DNA of 19,173 bases. Origin: JAEHDI01 sp035455185. Its GTDB lineage: Bacteria > Acidobacteriota > Terriglobia > Bryobacterales > Bryobacteraceae. Location of the stretch: NCBI GenBank assembly GCA_035455185.1, contig DATIFQ010000273.1, positions 1 through 19,173 of the forward strand, read 5' to 3'. A model generated the notes under the pieces. The model did not search any database. It worked only from the letters and a program-made list of their open reading frames with translations, and was not told where the DNA came from. This document shows positions 8,792-16,400 of the stretch, in pieces; the first letter of the stretch is position 1; every line of letters begins with the position of its first letter. Both the position numbers and the translations under genes were made by a program.

Positions 8792-9484
8792 TTATTGTGA
8801 CACGGTGGCGATTTCCTCGCAGATTCGAAGCACTTCCGCGCGCGGATCTTTCGCGCGTGTGACTTGCCGTCCAATCACCAGATAGTTGGCGCCGTTCCTG
8901 ATCGCCTTGGCGGGCGTCGCAACGCGCTTCTGATCGCCCTTCCCCTCGCCCGCTGAGCGCACGCCCGGCGTCACCAGGATGGCCTTCGGTCCAGCGATGC
9001 CGCGCACGGCGGCCACTTCGAGCGGCGAGCAGACCAGTCCGTCCACGCCCGCCTCCATCGCCTTGGCGACGCGCAGGTCCACCAACTCGGAGACGCTGCA
9101 CGGATAGCCGAGATCTGCGAGATCGTTCTGGTCGAAACTCGTGAGCACGGTGACGGCCAGCAGCTTCAGGGAGGAATCTCCGCGGCCGTCGACAGCCGCC
9201 CGCATCACCGCCTTGCTGCCGTGGACGGTGCAGAAAGCGACTCCGCTCATCGCCACCTGTGCGACAGCGCGTTTGACCGTCTCGCCGATGTCATAGAACT
9301 TCATGTCGAGGAATACGCGCTTTCTCGAGGCGATCAGCTCCCGCACGAACTCCATGCCGGCGGAGGCATACAGTTCCATGCCCACTTTGTAGAAAGACAC
9401 GGCGTCCCCGAGCTTGGAGACCAGCTCCCGCGCTGCTTCGGCGGATTCAAAATCCAGGGCGATGATGATGGGCTGGCGGGTCAT
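8792..9484 (-). CDS. pyrF: Orotidine 5'-phosphate decarboxylase
   Basis: This 230-aa TIM-barrel enzyme converts OMP to UMP, the last step of de novo pyrimidine synthesis. The diagnostic residues are present: D11 in A-L-D-F, K33 in Y-K-V-G, and the catalytic D60-M-K62-F-Y-D65-I signature. The phosphate-binding parts V-T-P-G-V-R (171-176), D-Q-K-R (184-187) and I-G-R-Q (204-207) are also intact. Length matches the bacterial short-form family (about 230-245 aa). It is the first gene of the five-gene - strand run, and its TAA lies 5 bp before the alaS GTG. Upstream, 11 bp before its ATG, is a perfect 26-bp palindrome; no Shine-Dalgarno sequence is visible between the two. No attenuator with a U-run was found. 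Confidence 0.97.
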   Translation of the reverse strand: MTRQPIIIALDFESAEAARELVSKLGDAVSFYKVGMELYASAGMEFVRELIASRKRVFLDMKFYDIGETVKRAVAQVAMSGVAFCTVHGSKAVMRAAVDGRGDSSLKLLAVTVLTSFDQNDLADLGYPCSVSELVDLRVAKAMEAGVDGLVCSPLEVAAVRGIAGPKAILVTPGVRSAGEGKGDQKRVATPAKAIRNGANYLVIGRQVTRAKDPRAEVLRICEEIATVSQ

Positions 9485-9495
9485 AGTTCGGTTAT

Positions 9496-9521
9496 CGGGC
9501 GACCCGCCGGCGGGTCGCCCG
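9496..9521. repeat. Perfect 26-bp GC-rich palindrome between isomerase-fold gene and pyrF
   Basis: Each arm reads CGGGCGACCCGCC and the centre is CGCCGGCG, giving a 13-bp perfect inverted repeat with no loop. It occupies half of the 52-bp gap between the stop of the gene at 9537-10391 and the pyrF ATG. Neither strand has a T-run after it, so it is not a canonical intrinsic terminator. It could be a REP-like intergenic element, a transcript-stabilising hairpin, or an operator for a dimeric regulator. No second copy was noticed in the window. Confidence 0.7.
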
Positions 9522-9536
9522 CCCCGACCATGCAGT

Positions 9537-10391
9537 CTACCAGTATTTGAGGATGAGGGCCTTGGTTTTTTGGACGCCCTCGACCGCGTCGAGCTTGCCT
9601 TCGTATTCGATCGAGATCGGTCCCTTGTACTTGTTCTTTTTCAGCATCTTCAGAACGCGCGGGAAATCGTAATCTGATGCTTCACCATTTGCATCGAACT
9701 CCATGATTTTAACATGGGTTACGAATGCGAACGGAGCGACTGCCTCGATCTCCGCGTAGCGGTTCTCCGGCGGGAAATTGCCGAAGTCGACGAGCGAGCC
9801 AACCCACTTCGGATCGGTCGCTTTGATGATTTTCACGATGTTTGCGGCGGTCTTGGAAACGCCACCGTGGTTTTCGATCGAAATCTTGAGGTTCAGCTCT
9901 TTCGCCAGCGGGAGGAGCTCTTTGAAAGCGGCGACGACGCGGTCGACGCCGACGGTGTCGTCGGAGTTCTCCTGCTTGTCGGTGCGGCCCACGTTGATGC
10001 GGACAACGGGGGCGCTCAACTTCGCGGCGGCGCGCATCTTCTGCTTGTCTGCCTCGATCTGCTCGCGGCGTTTGGTCTCGTCGGCCATCGCGAGGTTGCC
10101 TTCGATGACGTAGCAGGTCACCACGCGATCCGCCTTCTTGACGGCGGCCTTCACCTGATCGAGATAGGCGTCGTCGAGGGTCTTGAAGAACATGTCGTTG
10201 TACGAGATGCCCTTGATGCCCTGCTGCTTGTAGAACTCGGGGACGGTGGTCATGTCCAGCTTGCCGTCGCGGATCAGATCCCGGTAGCTGTACGTTTCAC
10301 AGGCGAGCATGTTGCCGCCCCGCAGCTTCGCATCCTGGGCGACGGCGAAGGAGCAGAGCACGAGAAGGAGAATGAGGGATTTCAGTTTCAT
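9537..10391 (-). CDS. Secreted sugar phosphate isomerase/epimerase-fold (xylose isomerase-like TIM barrel) protein
   Basis: This 284-aa protein has a clear signal peptide, MKLKSLILLLVLCSFAVA, with likely cleavage after A18 (A-V-A before Q-D). Cys13 lacks a proper lipobox, so lipoprotein processing is not favoured. The mature part fits the AP-endonuclease-2/xylose-isomerase-like TIM barrel. Candidate metal ligands are E173 (I-S-I-E-N-H-G-G), D202 (S-L-V-D-F-G-N-F), H226 (V-T-H-V-K) and E262 (I-S-I-E-Y-E-G), the order expected in that fold. Reactions in the family are sugar or inosose isomerisation, epimerisation or dehydration; the substrate here is unknown. Export suggests a periplasmic sugar-processing role. 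The gene stands alone between the 26-bp palindrome and a 70-bp gap. A TATCAT hexamer 9 bp upstream of its ATG is the only promoter-like sequence seen, and no Shine-Dalgarno sequence is visible. Confidence 0.82.
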   Translation of the reverse strand: MKLKSLILLLVLCSFAVAQDAKLRGGNMLACETYSYRDLIRDGKLDMTTVPEFYKQQGIKGISYNDMFFKTLDDAYLDQVKAAVKKADRVVTCYVIEGNLAMADETKRREQIEADKQKMRAAAKLSAPVVRINVGRTDKQENSDDTVGVDRVVAAFKELLPLAKELNLKISIENHGGVSKTAANIVKIIKATDPKWVGSLVDFGNFPPENRYAEIEAVAPFAFVTHVKIMEFDANGEASDYDFPRVLKMLKKNKYKGPISIEYEGKLDAVEGVQKTKALILKYW

Positions 10392-10461
10392 AAGAAGACG
10401 ATGATAGCGTGAAAATCAAACGCGCCGTACCCTGAGACGCATCGGGGGAATATGAGTGTCC

Positions 10462-10659
10462 TTACGCTACGCGGGAGACGTTGCTCAGCTTCGAGAGTTG
10501 TGAGTCGACCGACTCAAGCTTACGCGAGTAACGCAGGAGGCGGCATATGGAGTACCCGACCAGCACGGCGCAGCCGAGAATCACTGTCACCAGGAAAACT
10601 TTCTGGCTTGGATCCAGTTGGCCAAAATCTCTTTGGAAGATTTCAAGCACAAAGTTCAC
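10462..10659 (-). CDS. Small single-pass membrane protein (65 aa), unknown function
   Basis: I do not recognise this family. The 65-residue protein has a short polar N-terminus (MNFVLEIFQRDFGQLDPSQK), one transmembrane helix at about 20-42 (V-F-L-V-T-V-I-L-G-C-A-V-L-V-G-Y and on), and a basic tail Arg-rich at 40-47 that leads into a short heptad-like stretch (L-E-S-V-D-S-Q-L-S-K-L). The basic residues after the helix suggest the C-terminal tail is cytoplasmic. The start is GTG at 10657-10659, supported by GAGGAAGAG placed 3 bp upstream and overlapping the stop of the preceding gene. It follows the coiled-coil gene by 10 bp, so the two are almost certainly co-transcribed. It may be a membrane anchor for that partner; this is inference. 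Confidence 0.65.
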   Translation of the reverse strand: MNFVLEIFQRDFGQLDPSQKVFLVTVILGCAVLVGYSICRLLRYSRKLESVDSQLSKLSNVSRVA

Positions 10660-10662
10660 GGG

Positions 10663-10671
10663 CTCTTCCTC
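10663..10671 (-). promoter_or_regulatory. Shine-Dalgarno sequence deciding the GTG start of the 65-aa gene
   Basis: On the - strand the sequence GAGGAAGAG lies across and just after the TGA stop of the coiled-coil gene and ends 3 bp before GTG 10657-10659. The AGGA core is 7 bp from the GTG. It is one of the few good ribosome binding sites in the window, and it supports the GTG as a genuine start, with re-initiation after the upstream gene. Confidence 0.6.
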
Positions 10672-11629
10672 ACAGGTCCTCCGGCAAGGGGGCTGGCATG
10701 AAGAATTCCACCGTCATTTCCTTCATTTTTTGCAGCGTTGTCTGCAACTGGTTGCCCCTCTCCTGTTCGGAAGCGCAGAGTTTCCGCATCACCTCAGCCT
10801 GATTGTCCAGCCGTCGCCGGAGGACTTCTTGCGCTTCCTGGACGCCGGAAAGGCTCACATTTATCCTTGCACTGGTTTCGAAGTGCGTCTGCAAAGCCTG
10901 CGCGATGGCGGTCAGATTCTCGCTGACGAGTGAGACTGTCTCCAGCGACGCCGTGAATCGGTTCTCCAGGGCGCTGAGTCGTTCGGTCAGGGTCTGTTCC
11001 AGTCGGTTCAACTGCTCTTGCGTTGCCGAGTTGGCCAGGGTCTGGCTCTCGCGGTCCCGGGCCTGGGCGTTTGTGAGTTCCGCGAGGTCTGCAATGACCT
11101 GCCGGTCGCTTGTTGCACACTCAGCAAGCTGGCCTTCCAGGACGGCCGCCCGGGTCACCAAGTCCCGCTCCGCTCCTGTGAGGAATTCTGTGCTTTGACG
11201 CAGCGAGGAGATTTCGCCGTTGATGTGCCGAATTTCGTCCGACAGGGCGATCACCTGGTTTGTGACTGCCTCGGCCTTGCCCAGGTCGCCGGCGGCAAGC
11301 CGGTGCACCCCCCTAAACGCTTCCGTCAAAGCGTCGATGCACCTTGGAGCCACCTGCTCCGCCAGCAGCCGAAACTCGTCGGAGTCGAACGCCTCGTTGG
11401 ATCCCTTTGATTCCTCAGATTCCACTTGCCAAGGTTCAGGCAGTGCCACCTCAGAGTGCGTCTGCTCGAGAACGGACACCTCACTCAACTCCCCCACAGC
11501 AGCGTCTCGAAGCAGTGCATCACCTCCGTAGCGAGTGTCTTCGGCAATCTCGCGCAGCCGCTCCAAGTAATTCGCGCGAAGGTTCTTTTCTCTCGTCTGC
11601 TTCCCATTGCCGTTTAGAAGAGGAATCAT
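10670..11629 (-). CDS. Coiled-coil protein (319 aa), unknown function
   Basis: No enzyme motif or known family is recognised. Residues 1-35 are basic and charged (M-I-P-L-L-N-G-N-G-K). Residues 40-85 are acidic and probably disordered. Residues 86-125 are helical, and residues 125-305 are a long Gln/Glu/Leu/Ala-rich region with heptad-like spacing, consistent with a coiled coil, for example L-N-R-L-E-Q-T-L-T-E-R-L-S-A-L-E-N-R. The C-terminus (E-F-F-M-P-A-P-L-P-E-D-L) is distinct. There is no signal peptide and no membrane helix, so it is probably cytoplasmic. It is followed after 10 bp by the 65-aa membrane protein, which also has a short heptad tail. An A+T-rich upstream region holds a candidate promoter, and an AGG 8 bp before the ATG is a weak ribosome site. 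A scaffold or sensor role is possible, but nothing in the sequence proves it. Confidence 0.7.
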   Translation of the reverse strand: MIPLLNGNGKQTREKNLRANYLERLREIAEDTRYGGDALLRDAAVGELSEVSVLEQTHSEVALPEPWQVESEESKGSNEAFDSDEFRLLAEQVAPRCIDALTEAFRGVHRLAAGDLGKAEAVTNQVIALSDEIRHINGEISSLRQSTEFLTGAERDLVTRAAVLEGQLAECATSDRQVIADLAELTNAQARDRESQTLANSATQEQLNRLEQTLTERLSALENRFTASLETVSLVSENLTAIAQALQTHFETSARINVSLSGVQEAQEVLRRRLDNQAEVMRKLCASEQERGNQLQTTLQKMKEMTVEFFMPAPLPEDL

Positions 11630-11856
11630 CGTTTTAACCTATGCGTGCCAATTTAAGATCATTCGCGATTCCCCTCAATGGAGCTCCAGTACGTTTTTGA
11701 ATAGGAAGAAAATTCACTTTGTTCTAGTACCCCAGGTTAGAAGAGAATGCGTCTATCTTATTCACTTCTTGGCACTTCCGTACGGCGTCCTATAGGAAAG
11801 AAGTTCCAGAAAAGGCGAACAAACAGCGAATCCTGGCGTTCCGATCCCACGCAAAA
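11630..11856. other. AT-rich intergenic region, no convincing gene
   Basis: These 227 bp separate the 89-aa membrane protein gene from the coiled-coil gene, both on the - strand. Bases 11641-11820 are about 43% G+C by hand count, far below the surrounding coding DNA. The short + strand frames in this stretch have no ribosome site and no recognisable protein character. I see a promoter candidate on the - strand but no clear terminator hairpin with a T-run. Confidence 0.6.
11650..11678 (-). promoter_or_regulatory. Candidate sigma-70-type promoter for the coiled-coil gene
   Basis: On the - strand, TTGAGG (673-678 of the 11,000s) and TAAATT (650-655) are separated by 17 bp, matching the consensus hexamers at four of six positions each. 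The predicted transcription start would lie about 15 bp before the ATG at 11629. The surroundings are AT-rich, which favours a promoter, but with this composition chance matches are also more likely. Confidence 0.35.
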
Positions 11857-12126
11857 CTACGGCAAGCTGCTGCGGATAGCCACAGCAAGGCAGACCATCA
11901 GGAAGGCGGAAACAGTAAAGCACACTACGCCGATGACCCGTAAGTACATCACGTACGACGGCGTGCGCATCCAGTCGACAAAAGGGTTGAATCTTGCAGT
12001 GTTTTGGTGGCGGTCCAAGAACCCGAGATAGTATTTCTGGACCTGCTTTGGCCAGAACGAAAGTACAATCCCCGCTAACCAGAAGATGGCCGTGGCTGCG
12101 ATGGATGCGGGCCAGTTAACGTCCAT
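11857..12126 (-). CDS. Small two-pass membrane protein (89 aa), unknown function
   Basis: The protein has two hydrophobic helices at about 7-25 and 60-84. They are joined by a loop rich in aromatic and charged residues (W-P-K-Q-V-Q-K-Y-Y-L-G-F-L-D-R-H at 25-40, N-P-F-V-D-W at 47-52). The pattern of a conserved-looking amphipathic loop between two helices is typical of small uncharacterised inner-membrane proteins, and I cannot name the family. The ATG lies 3 bp after the TGA of the ceramidase-like gene, so the two are likely translated from one message. An overlapping + strand frame (11747-12031) has low-complexity basic composition and is not favoured. Confidence 0.65.
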   Translation of the reverse strand: MDVNWPASIAATAIFWLAGIVLSFWPKQVQKYYLGFLDRHQNTARFNPFVDWMRTPSYVMYLRVIGVVCFTVSAFLMVCLAVAIRSSLP

Positions 12127-12129
12127 CGC

Positions 12130-13410
12130 TCAGTTCTTCCCCGGTTTGTCGAGCCACATGTCCCGCAGGCCGTACAGGTTGATGAGATGGCGCTGCATGA
12201 TGCGCTCCGCGGCTCCGACTTCGATGTTCGTGCTTACGTCGGCGCCGTAGCCGCCGTACGCCGCCGAACGGAGGTCCGGGATGTACCCCGGCCATGTTTC
12301 GGCCGAGCTGACGGAGTACCCGTAAAACAGTGGCCAGGCAACGTCGGCGTTCGCCTTCCAGAAGGTTTGCAGACGGTGCAGAGGCTCGCCCGGCACGGCC
12401 GCAATGGCGATCTCACGGTTGATCAGGACGGTCGTGATGCCGGCCTCGACCGTCTCATTCTTATTCCACCGGTCCGCAAACGTGAGCAGCTCAGCCTTCG
12501 CGCGGATCTCGGGCCGAGCGGGTTCGGTCGTGCGGATCGTATTCGCGGTGGTGAGCACTTCCCGGGCAAGCGCGTCGCCCATCCGGCGGACGGCCTTGAA
12601 GTCCTCTTCGTCCTCCCCGGTCTGGCCCATGCTGAGCGGATTGATGTCGCCCGCTCCGCCCTGGACGAACATGCATTGCACGCCCTTCATCGCCTCTTCC
12701 ACTCTGGCCTGGAGGACGCCGGGATAGTCGGCCGAGTACTTGCGGTTCGATCCCTGCAATACGACCGCGTGACAGGCATAGTGGACCAGCAGCGCCCGGG
12801 CCGCGCCGGAGATGTCCTCAATCTTGAGGAGGACGAATTCCGGGTCGACGGGACCGTAGGCGACGTGCTCGCGGTTATCGAAGTTGGCACGCGCACGACC
12901 GTCCTCTCGCAGCACAAGGCGGTTATAGCCCGCGCGTAGTGCACCCCGGGCCAGTCCGATCCGCGCAGGGAACATGTTTGCGGACGCTTCTTTGACGATT
13001 CCGAAGAGCTTCTCCTCGAGCTCCTTGAGGTACGCCTGCTGCTCCGACGATGGATCGGGCGCGTCCTCACGGTTCTTGATGAATGACGGTCCGGAGTGCG
13101 TGTGCGAGCTTGCGAGGATCAACACGGGAATGCCAAGTTCATCCGTAACCCGCCGGCGCAGGCGTTCCGAATAGAACATGCCGATGTCAAGCGTGACGAT
13201 AGCAACGCGATCAGATCCGGCGGCAAGCACCAGCGCTTTGGCATGGAGCGGATCGTGGTATCCGACGGCGGGCCCCTTCCGGTTGCCGTATCCGTACATC
13301 GGCAGCAGCGTCGAAGGCGTAATCTCGACGCGCGCCACGCCGGCCTCAAAAGGGGCGGCGGCAGCCGGCAAAAGCGCGGCGGCGGTGAAGAGAACGAGCG
13401 CGAATCTCAT
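12130..13410 (-). CDS. Secreted neutral/alkaline ceramidase-like (N-terminal-domain family) hydrolase
   Basis: From the ATG at 13410 the protein is 426 aa with the signal peptide MRFALVLFTAAALLPAAA. An upstream in-frame ATG at 13431 would add a polar MSDTIPS before the signal, so the internal start is preferred. The fold-specific motifs of the ceramidase N-terminal family are present: S-S-H-T-H-S-G-P (101-108), H-Y-A-C-H (210-214), G-G-A-G-D-I-N-P (251-258), V-P-G-E-P (339-343) and G-Y-I-P (375-378). By analogy, one or both of H103/H105, with H214, E342 and Y376, would bind the catalytic zinc. Known neutral ceramidases carry a catalytic Ser in a GDxSPN hexapeptide, and here that Ser is Asn257. 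The C-terminal immunoglobulin-like domain of true ceramidases is absent. An amidase or other metal-hydrolase activity on an unknown secreted substrate is therefore more likely than ceramide hydrolysis. Confidence 0.83.
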   Translation of the reverse strand: MRFALVLFTAAALLPAAAAPFEAGVARVEITPSTLLPMYGYGNRKGPAVGYHDPLHAKALVLAAGSDRVAIVTLDIGMFYSERLRRRVTDELGIPVLILASSHTHSGPSFIKNREDAPDPSSEQQAYLKELEEKLFGIVKEASANMFPARIGLARGALRAGYNRLVLREDGRARANFDNREHVAYGPVDPEFVLLKIEDISGAARALLVHYACHAVVLQGSNRKYSADYPGVLQARVEEAMKGVQCMFVQGGAGDINPLSMGQTGEDEEDFKAVRRMGDALAREVLTTANTIRTTEPARPEIRAKAELLTFADRWNKNETVEAGITTVLINREIAIAAVPGEPLHRLQTFWKANADVAWPLFYGYSVSSAETWPGYIPDLRSAAYGGYGADVSTNIEVGAAERIMQRHLINLYGLRDMWLDKPGKN

Positions 13411-13445
13411 GCTTGGTATAGTATCTGACACGAAGCGGTCCGGCT
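13411..13445. promoter_or_regulatory. Compact divergent promoter region
   Basis: Only 35 bp separate the divergent starts at 13410 (-) and 13446 (+). The segment contains TATAGT at 13417-13422 on the + strand, five of six matches to a -10 box, placed about 23 bp before the + strand ATG. The overlapping TACTAT on the - strand is weaker. No convincing -35 boxes or Shine-Dalgarno sequences are seen on either side. Transcripts would have very short leaders, or the promoter elements extend into the opposite gene. Confidence 0.4.
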
Positions 13446-16400
13446 ATGAGGCTCACAATTCTTCTTGCGACTTTATCTCTGCTTGCGACCCTCCCGTTGG
13501 CTGACGCCCAGCAGGCCGGTGTGATGGAGGCGACCTGGGGGCTCGACGTGCTCGGCCGGATTTTGGGTGATAGCCGGAATGTCGTGGTGCCGGTCGACAA
13601 GTTCCAGTTGGAAGGCTTCGAGGTCGACAACGTGTCAGAGTACCGAAGCCCGTCTGTCACCCGAAAAGGTGAGGATGCACGCATCACGGTCACTGCGGCG
13701 AAAGCAGGAACGTTTTACCCCGGGATCATTTTCTATGACTCGCGCGGGAATGAGCGCATCGAGCTCCGCGTGGCCGGCGTCGTTCGTGGAACAGTCATCG
13801 CCGATGCCGACGACAACCGCGAGCGGCTCTACTTCACTGCCGAGCCTGTAGCTTTCCGCGGCGGCGAAACGATCGAGCTGCGCGCGCTGACCGCGGACGG
13901 CATCTACCGCACAGAGAACATCGTGCTCCTGGCCGAGCGACCCGCTCCGAAGCGCCGGGAGTTCACGATCACGCAGGTGGAGCCGCGCTCCGAGGCCACC
14001 GCCCGGTCGGCCACGGCTGCGATCACCTGGATCACAAGCTGGCCGGCGGCGTGTACGGTCGAGTGGGGCGAGAACAAGCGGCACGTGGAAGAACTGGCCG
14101 TCAATAACCATCGTGTGCGGCTGGCGGACCTCGAACCGGAGCAGAGCTACCGGTTCCGCATCGTGGCGCGGACCCCAGAGGGCGGCGAAGTGACTAGCAC
14201 TTGGCGGGAATTCCGGACCGAGCCCACGCTGGCGCCGGCGGGTTCAGTGACGCAGGCGCGCGTGCTGCTCACGGCGGCAAGCCCGTCGGGCGCGGTGGCG
14301 GCGGGCGGACTGCTGCCGGTGACCGCTGGAGTCCCATTCCCGGAAGGCGCACTCGGTTCCGACGAAAATCTTCGCGTGCTCGACCAGGCGGGCAGGGAAT
14401 TGCCGTTACAGTCCCGCATGCAGGCACGCTGGAAGGACGGTAGCGTGAAGTGGGTGCTGCTCGACTTCCAGGGCAGGCCCGACACCGCCTACACGCTCGA
14501 GTACGGCTCCGATGTCCGGCGGCGGCAGGGGCTGTCCCGCCTGAGCGTGAAGGACGAGCCCGAACAGGTCGAAGTTGTCACCGGACCGTTGCGGATTCGT
14601 GTCAGCAAGCAGAAATACGGCGTACCCGGCAGCGTGTGGTTCGACACGAGCGGCAACGGCCGCTTCGAGCCGAACGAAGCGATCCTTGCTCCGGGCACCC
14701 TCGAACTGCGGGACGCAAGTGGAGCTCTCTTTTCGAGCTTTGCGCCGCCGGAGGAAGTTGTCGTGGAGGAGAGCGGGCCAGTACGGGCCGTGGTTCGCGT
14801 CAGCGGCGGTCATTACGCGGAAGACGGCCGCAGGCTGTTTCGCTTCATCACGCGGCTGCACGCCTACGCGGGACTGCCGTTCGTGCGCGTGGAGCACACA
14901 TTCGAGAACGACTCCAGCGCCGCCGAATTCACGAGCATTCGAAGCCTTGTATTGCGACTGCCGCTCACGCCGGCCGGGGCGGGGAAGATCGAAGGGCAGC
15001 TCGGAGGTACAGGCGCCGCGCTGACCGCGCCGGTCCACCTCGCGCAGCACCGCGACGACTGGTACGACATTTCTCAGGGGCGCCGCCTCGCGGACGGCAG
15101 GCGCTCAGCCGGCCTCGCACGTTGGAGTGACGGCAGCCGTTCGGTCCAACTCGCGATGCGCGATTTCTGGCAGAACTACCCGAAAGACCTCACTGTCTCC
15201 GCGAATGGGTTCGAGCTCGGCATTTGCCCTCCGCTCGCCGCGAACGAGTATGACGACGCGAAGGGGACGATGGACGAGCACCGGCTCTATTACTACCTCC
15301 AGGGCGGCGTGTACAAGTTCCGGCAGGGGGTCAGCAAGACGCATGACCTGTGGCTCTCGTTCGGCCGGGCGGCGGAAGCACAAGCGCCTCCGACGTCCCC
15401 CTTGCGAACGGTTGCGCCGGCGGCGTGGTACGAGGCGGGCAAGGCGTTCGGCGAAATCTCCGTGCCAAAGCAGAATGGAATCCTCGCACGCTACGACGAG
15501 GCCTTCGCTCGCTCCTTTGACGGCTATCTCGGCAACCGCGAGACGAACCGCGAATACGGCATGCTCAATTTCGGCGACTGGTGGGGCGAGCGCGTGATCA
15601 ACTGGGGCAACAGCGAGTACGACACGCAGCACGCCTTCTTCCTCCAGTTTGTGCGCACCGGGGACTGGCGTCCTTTTCTCGCCGGCGAAGAGATGGAGTG
15701 GCACAACCGGGACGTCGACACGATCCACCACCACAGCGACAAGTCCAGGGTAGGCGGGGTGTATCTGCACTGCGTGGGCCACACGGGCGACTACTATTCA
15801 ACCAGCCCGTTCGAGGGGAAGGGAATCACTCGCGGCGGGACGATAATCTCGCACACGTTCATCGAGGGCCACCTCGACTACTACTTCCTCACGGGCGACC
15901 GGCGGTCGCTCGACACGGCGATGCGGATCGCCGACCGCGTCAATACCTACGAAACGCGCAACTACGACTTCACCAACTGCCGTAATCCCGGCTGGCACCT
16001 GGTGCTGAACATGGCCGCCTACAACGCGACGAACGATCCGTTCTATCTGAACGCGGCGCGGATCATCGTGGAGCGCGTGCTGGAGCGGCAGACGCGGAAC
16101 GGCGGCTGGGAGCGGCAGATGGTGCCAGGGCACTGCACGTGCACTCCTCATCACCGGGGGAACGCGGGGTTCATGGTCGGCGTACTGTTGACGGGGCTGA
16201 AGCATTACTACGATGCGACCGCCGACGAGCTTGTTGCGACATCGATCGTACGCGGCTCGCATTTCCTGATCGACGACATGTGGGAACCGGAGGTCAACGG
16301 ATTCCGTTACACGTCGTGCCCGCGCTCGAACAAAGGAGCGTGGTCGAACTTCCTGCTGTTCGACGGCATCGCGTTCGCGCACCGACGGACGCACGACGCC

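Noticed and set aside
8787..9101. In-frame 105-codon N-terminal extension of alaS
   Set aside because: It lies wholly inside pyrF in another frame, and AlaS proteins begin at T-G-H-E-I-R-R, which the GTG at 8786 supplies.
10340..10391. Cys13 in the isomerase-fold signal peptide as a lipoprotein site
   Set aside because: The residue before Cys is Leu rather than Gly, Ala or Ser, and a good signal peptidase I site (A-V-A) follows.
11644..11651. TTGGCACG on the - strand resembling the -24 part of a sigma-54 promoter
   Set aside because: The -12 GC dinucleotide is missing at the required distance, and the start codon is too close.
11607..12031. Small + strand frames (11607-11795 and 11747-12031)
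   Set aside because: No ribosome site and no coherent protein character; the second is antisense to a membrane protein with two clear helices.
13411..13431. Upstream ATG adding MSDTIPS to the ceramidase-like protein
   Set aside because: It would place polar residues in front of an otherwise ideal signal peptide and leave only 14 bp to the divergent gene.
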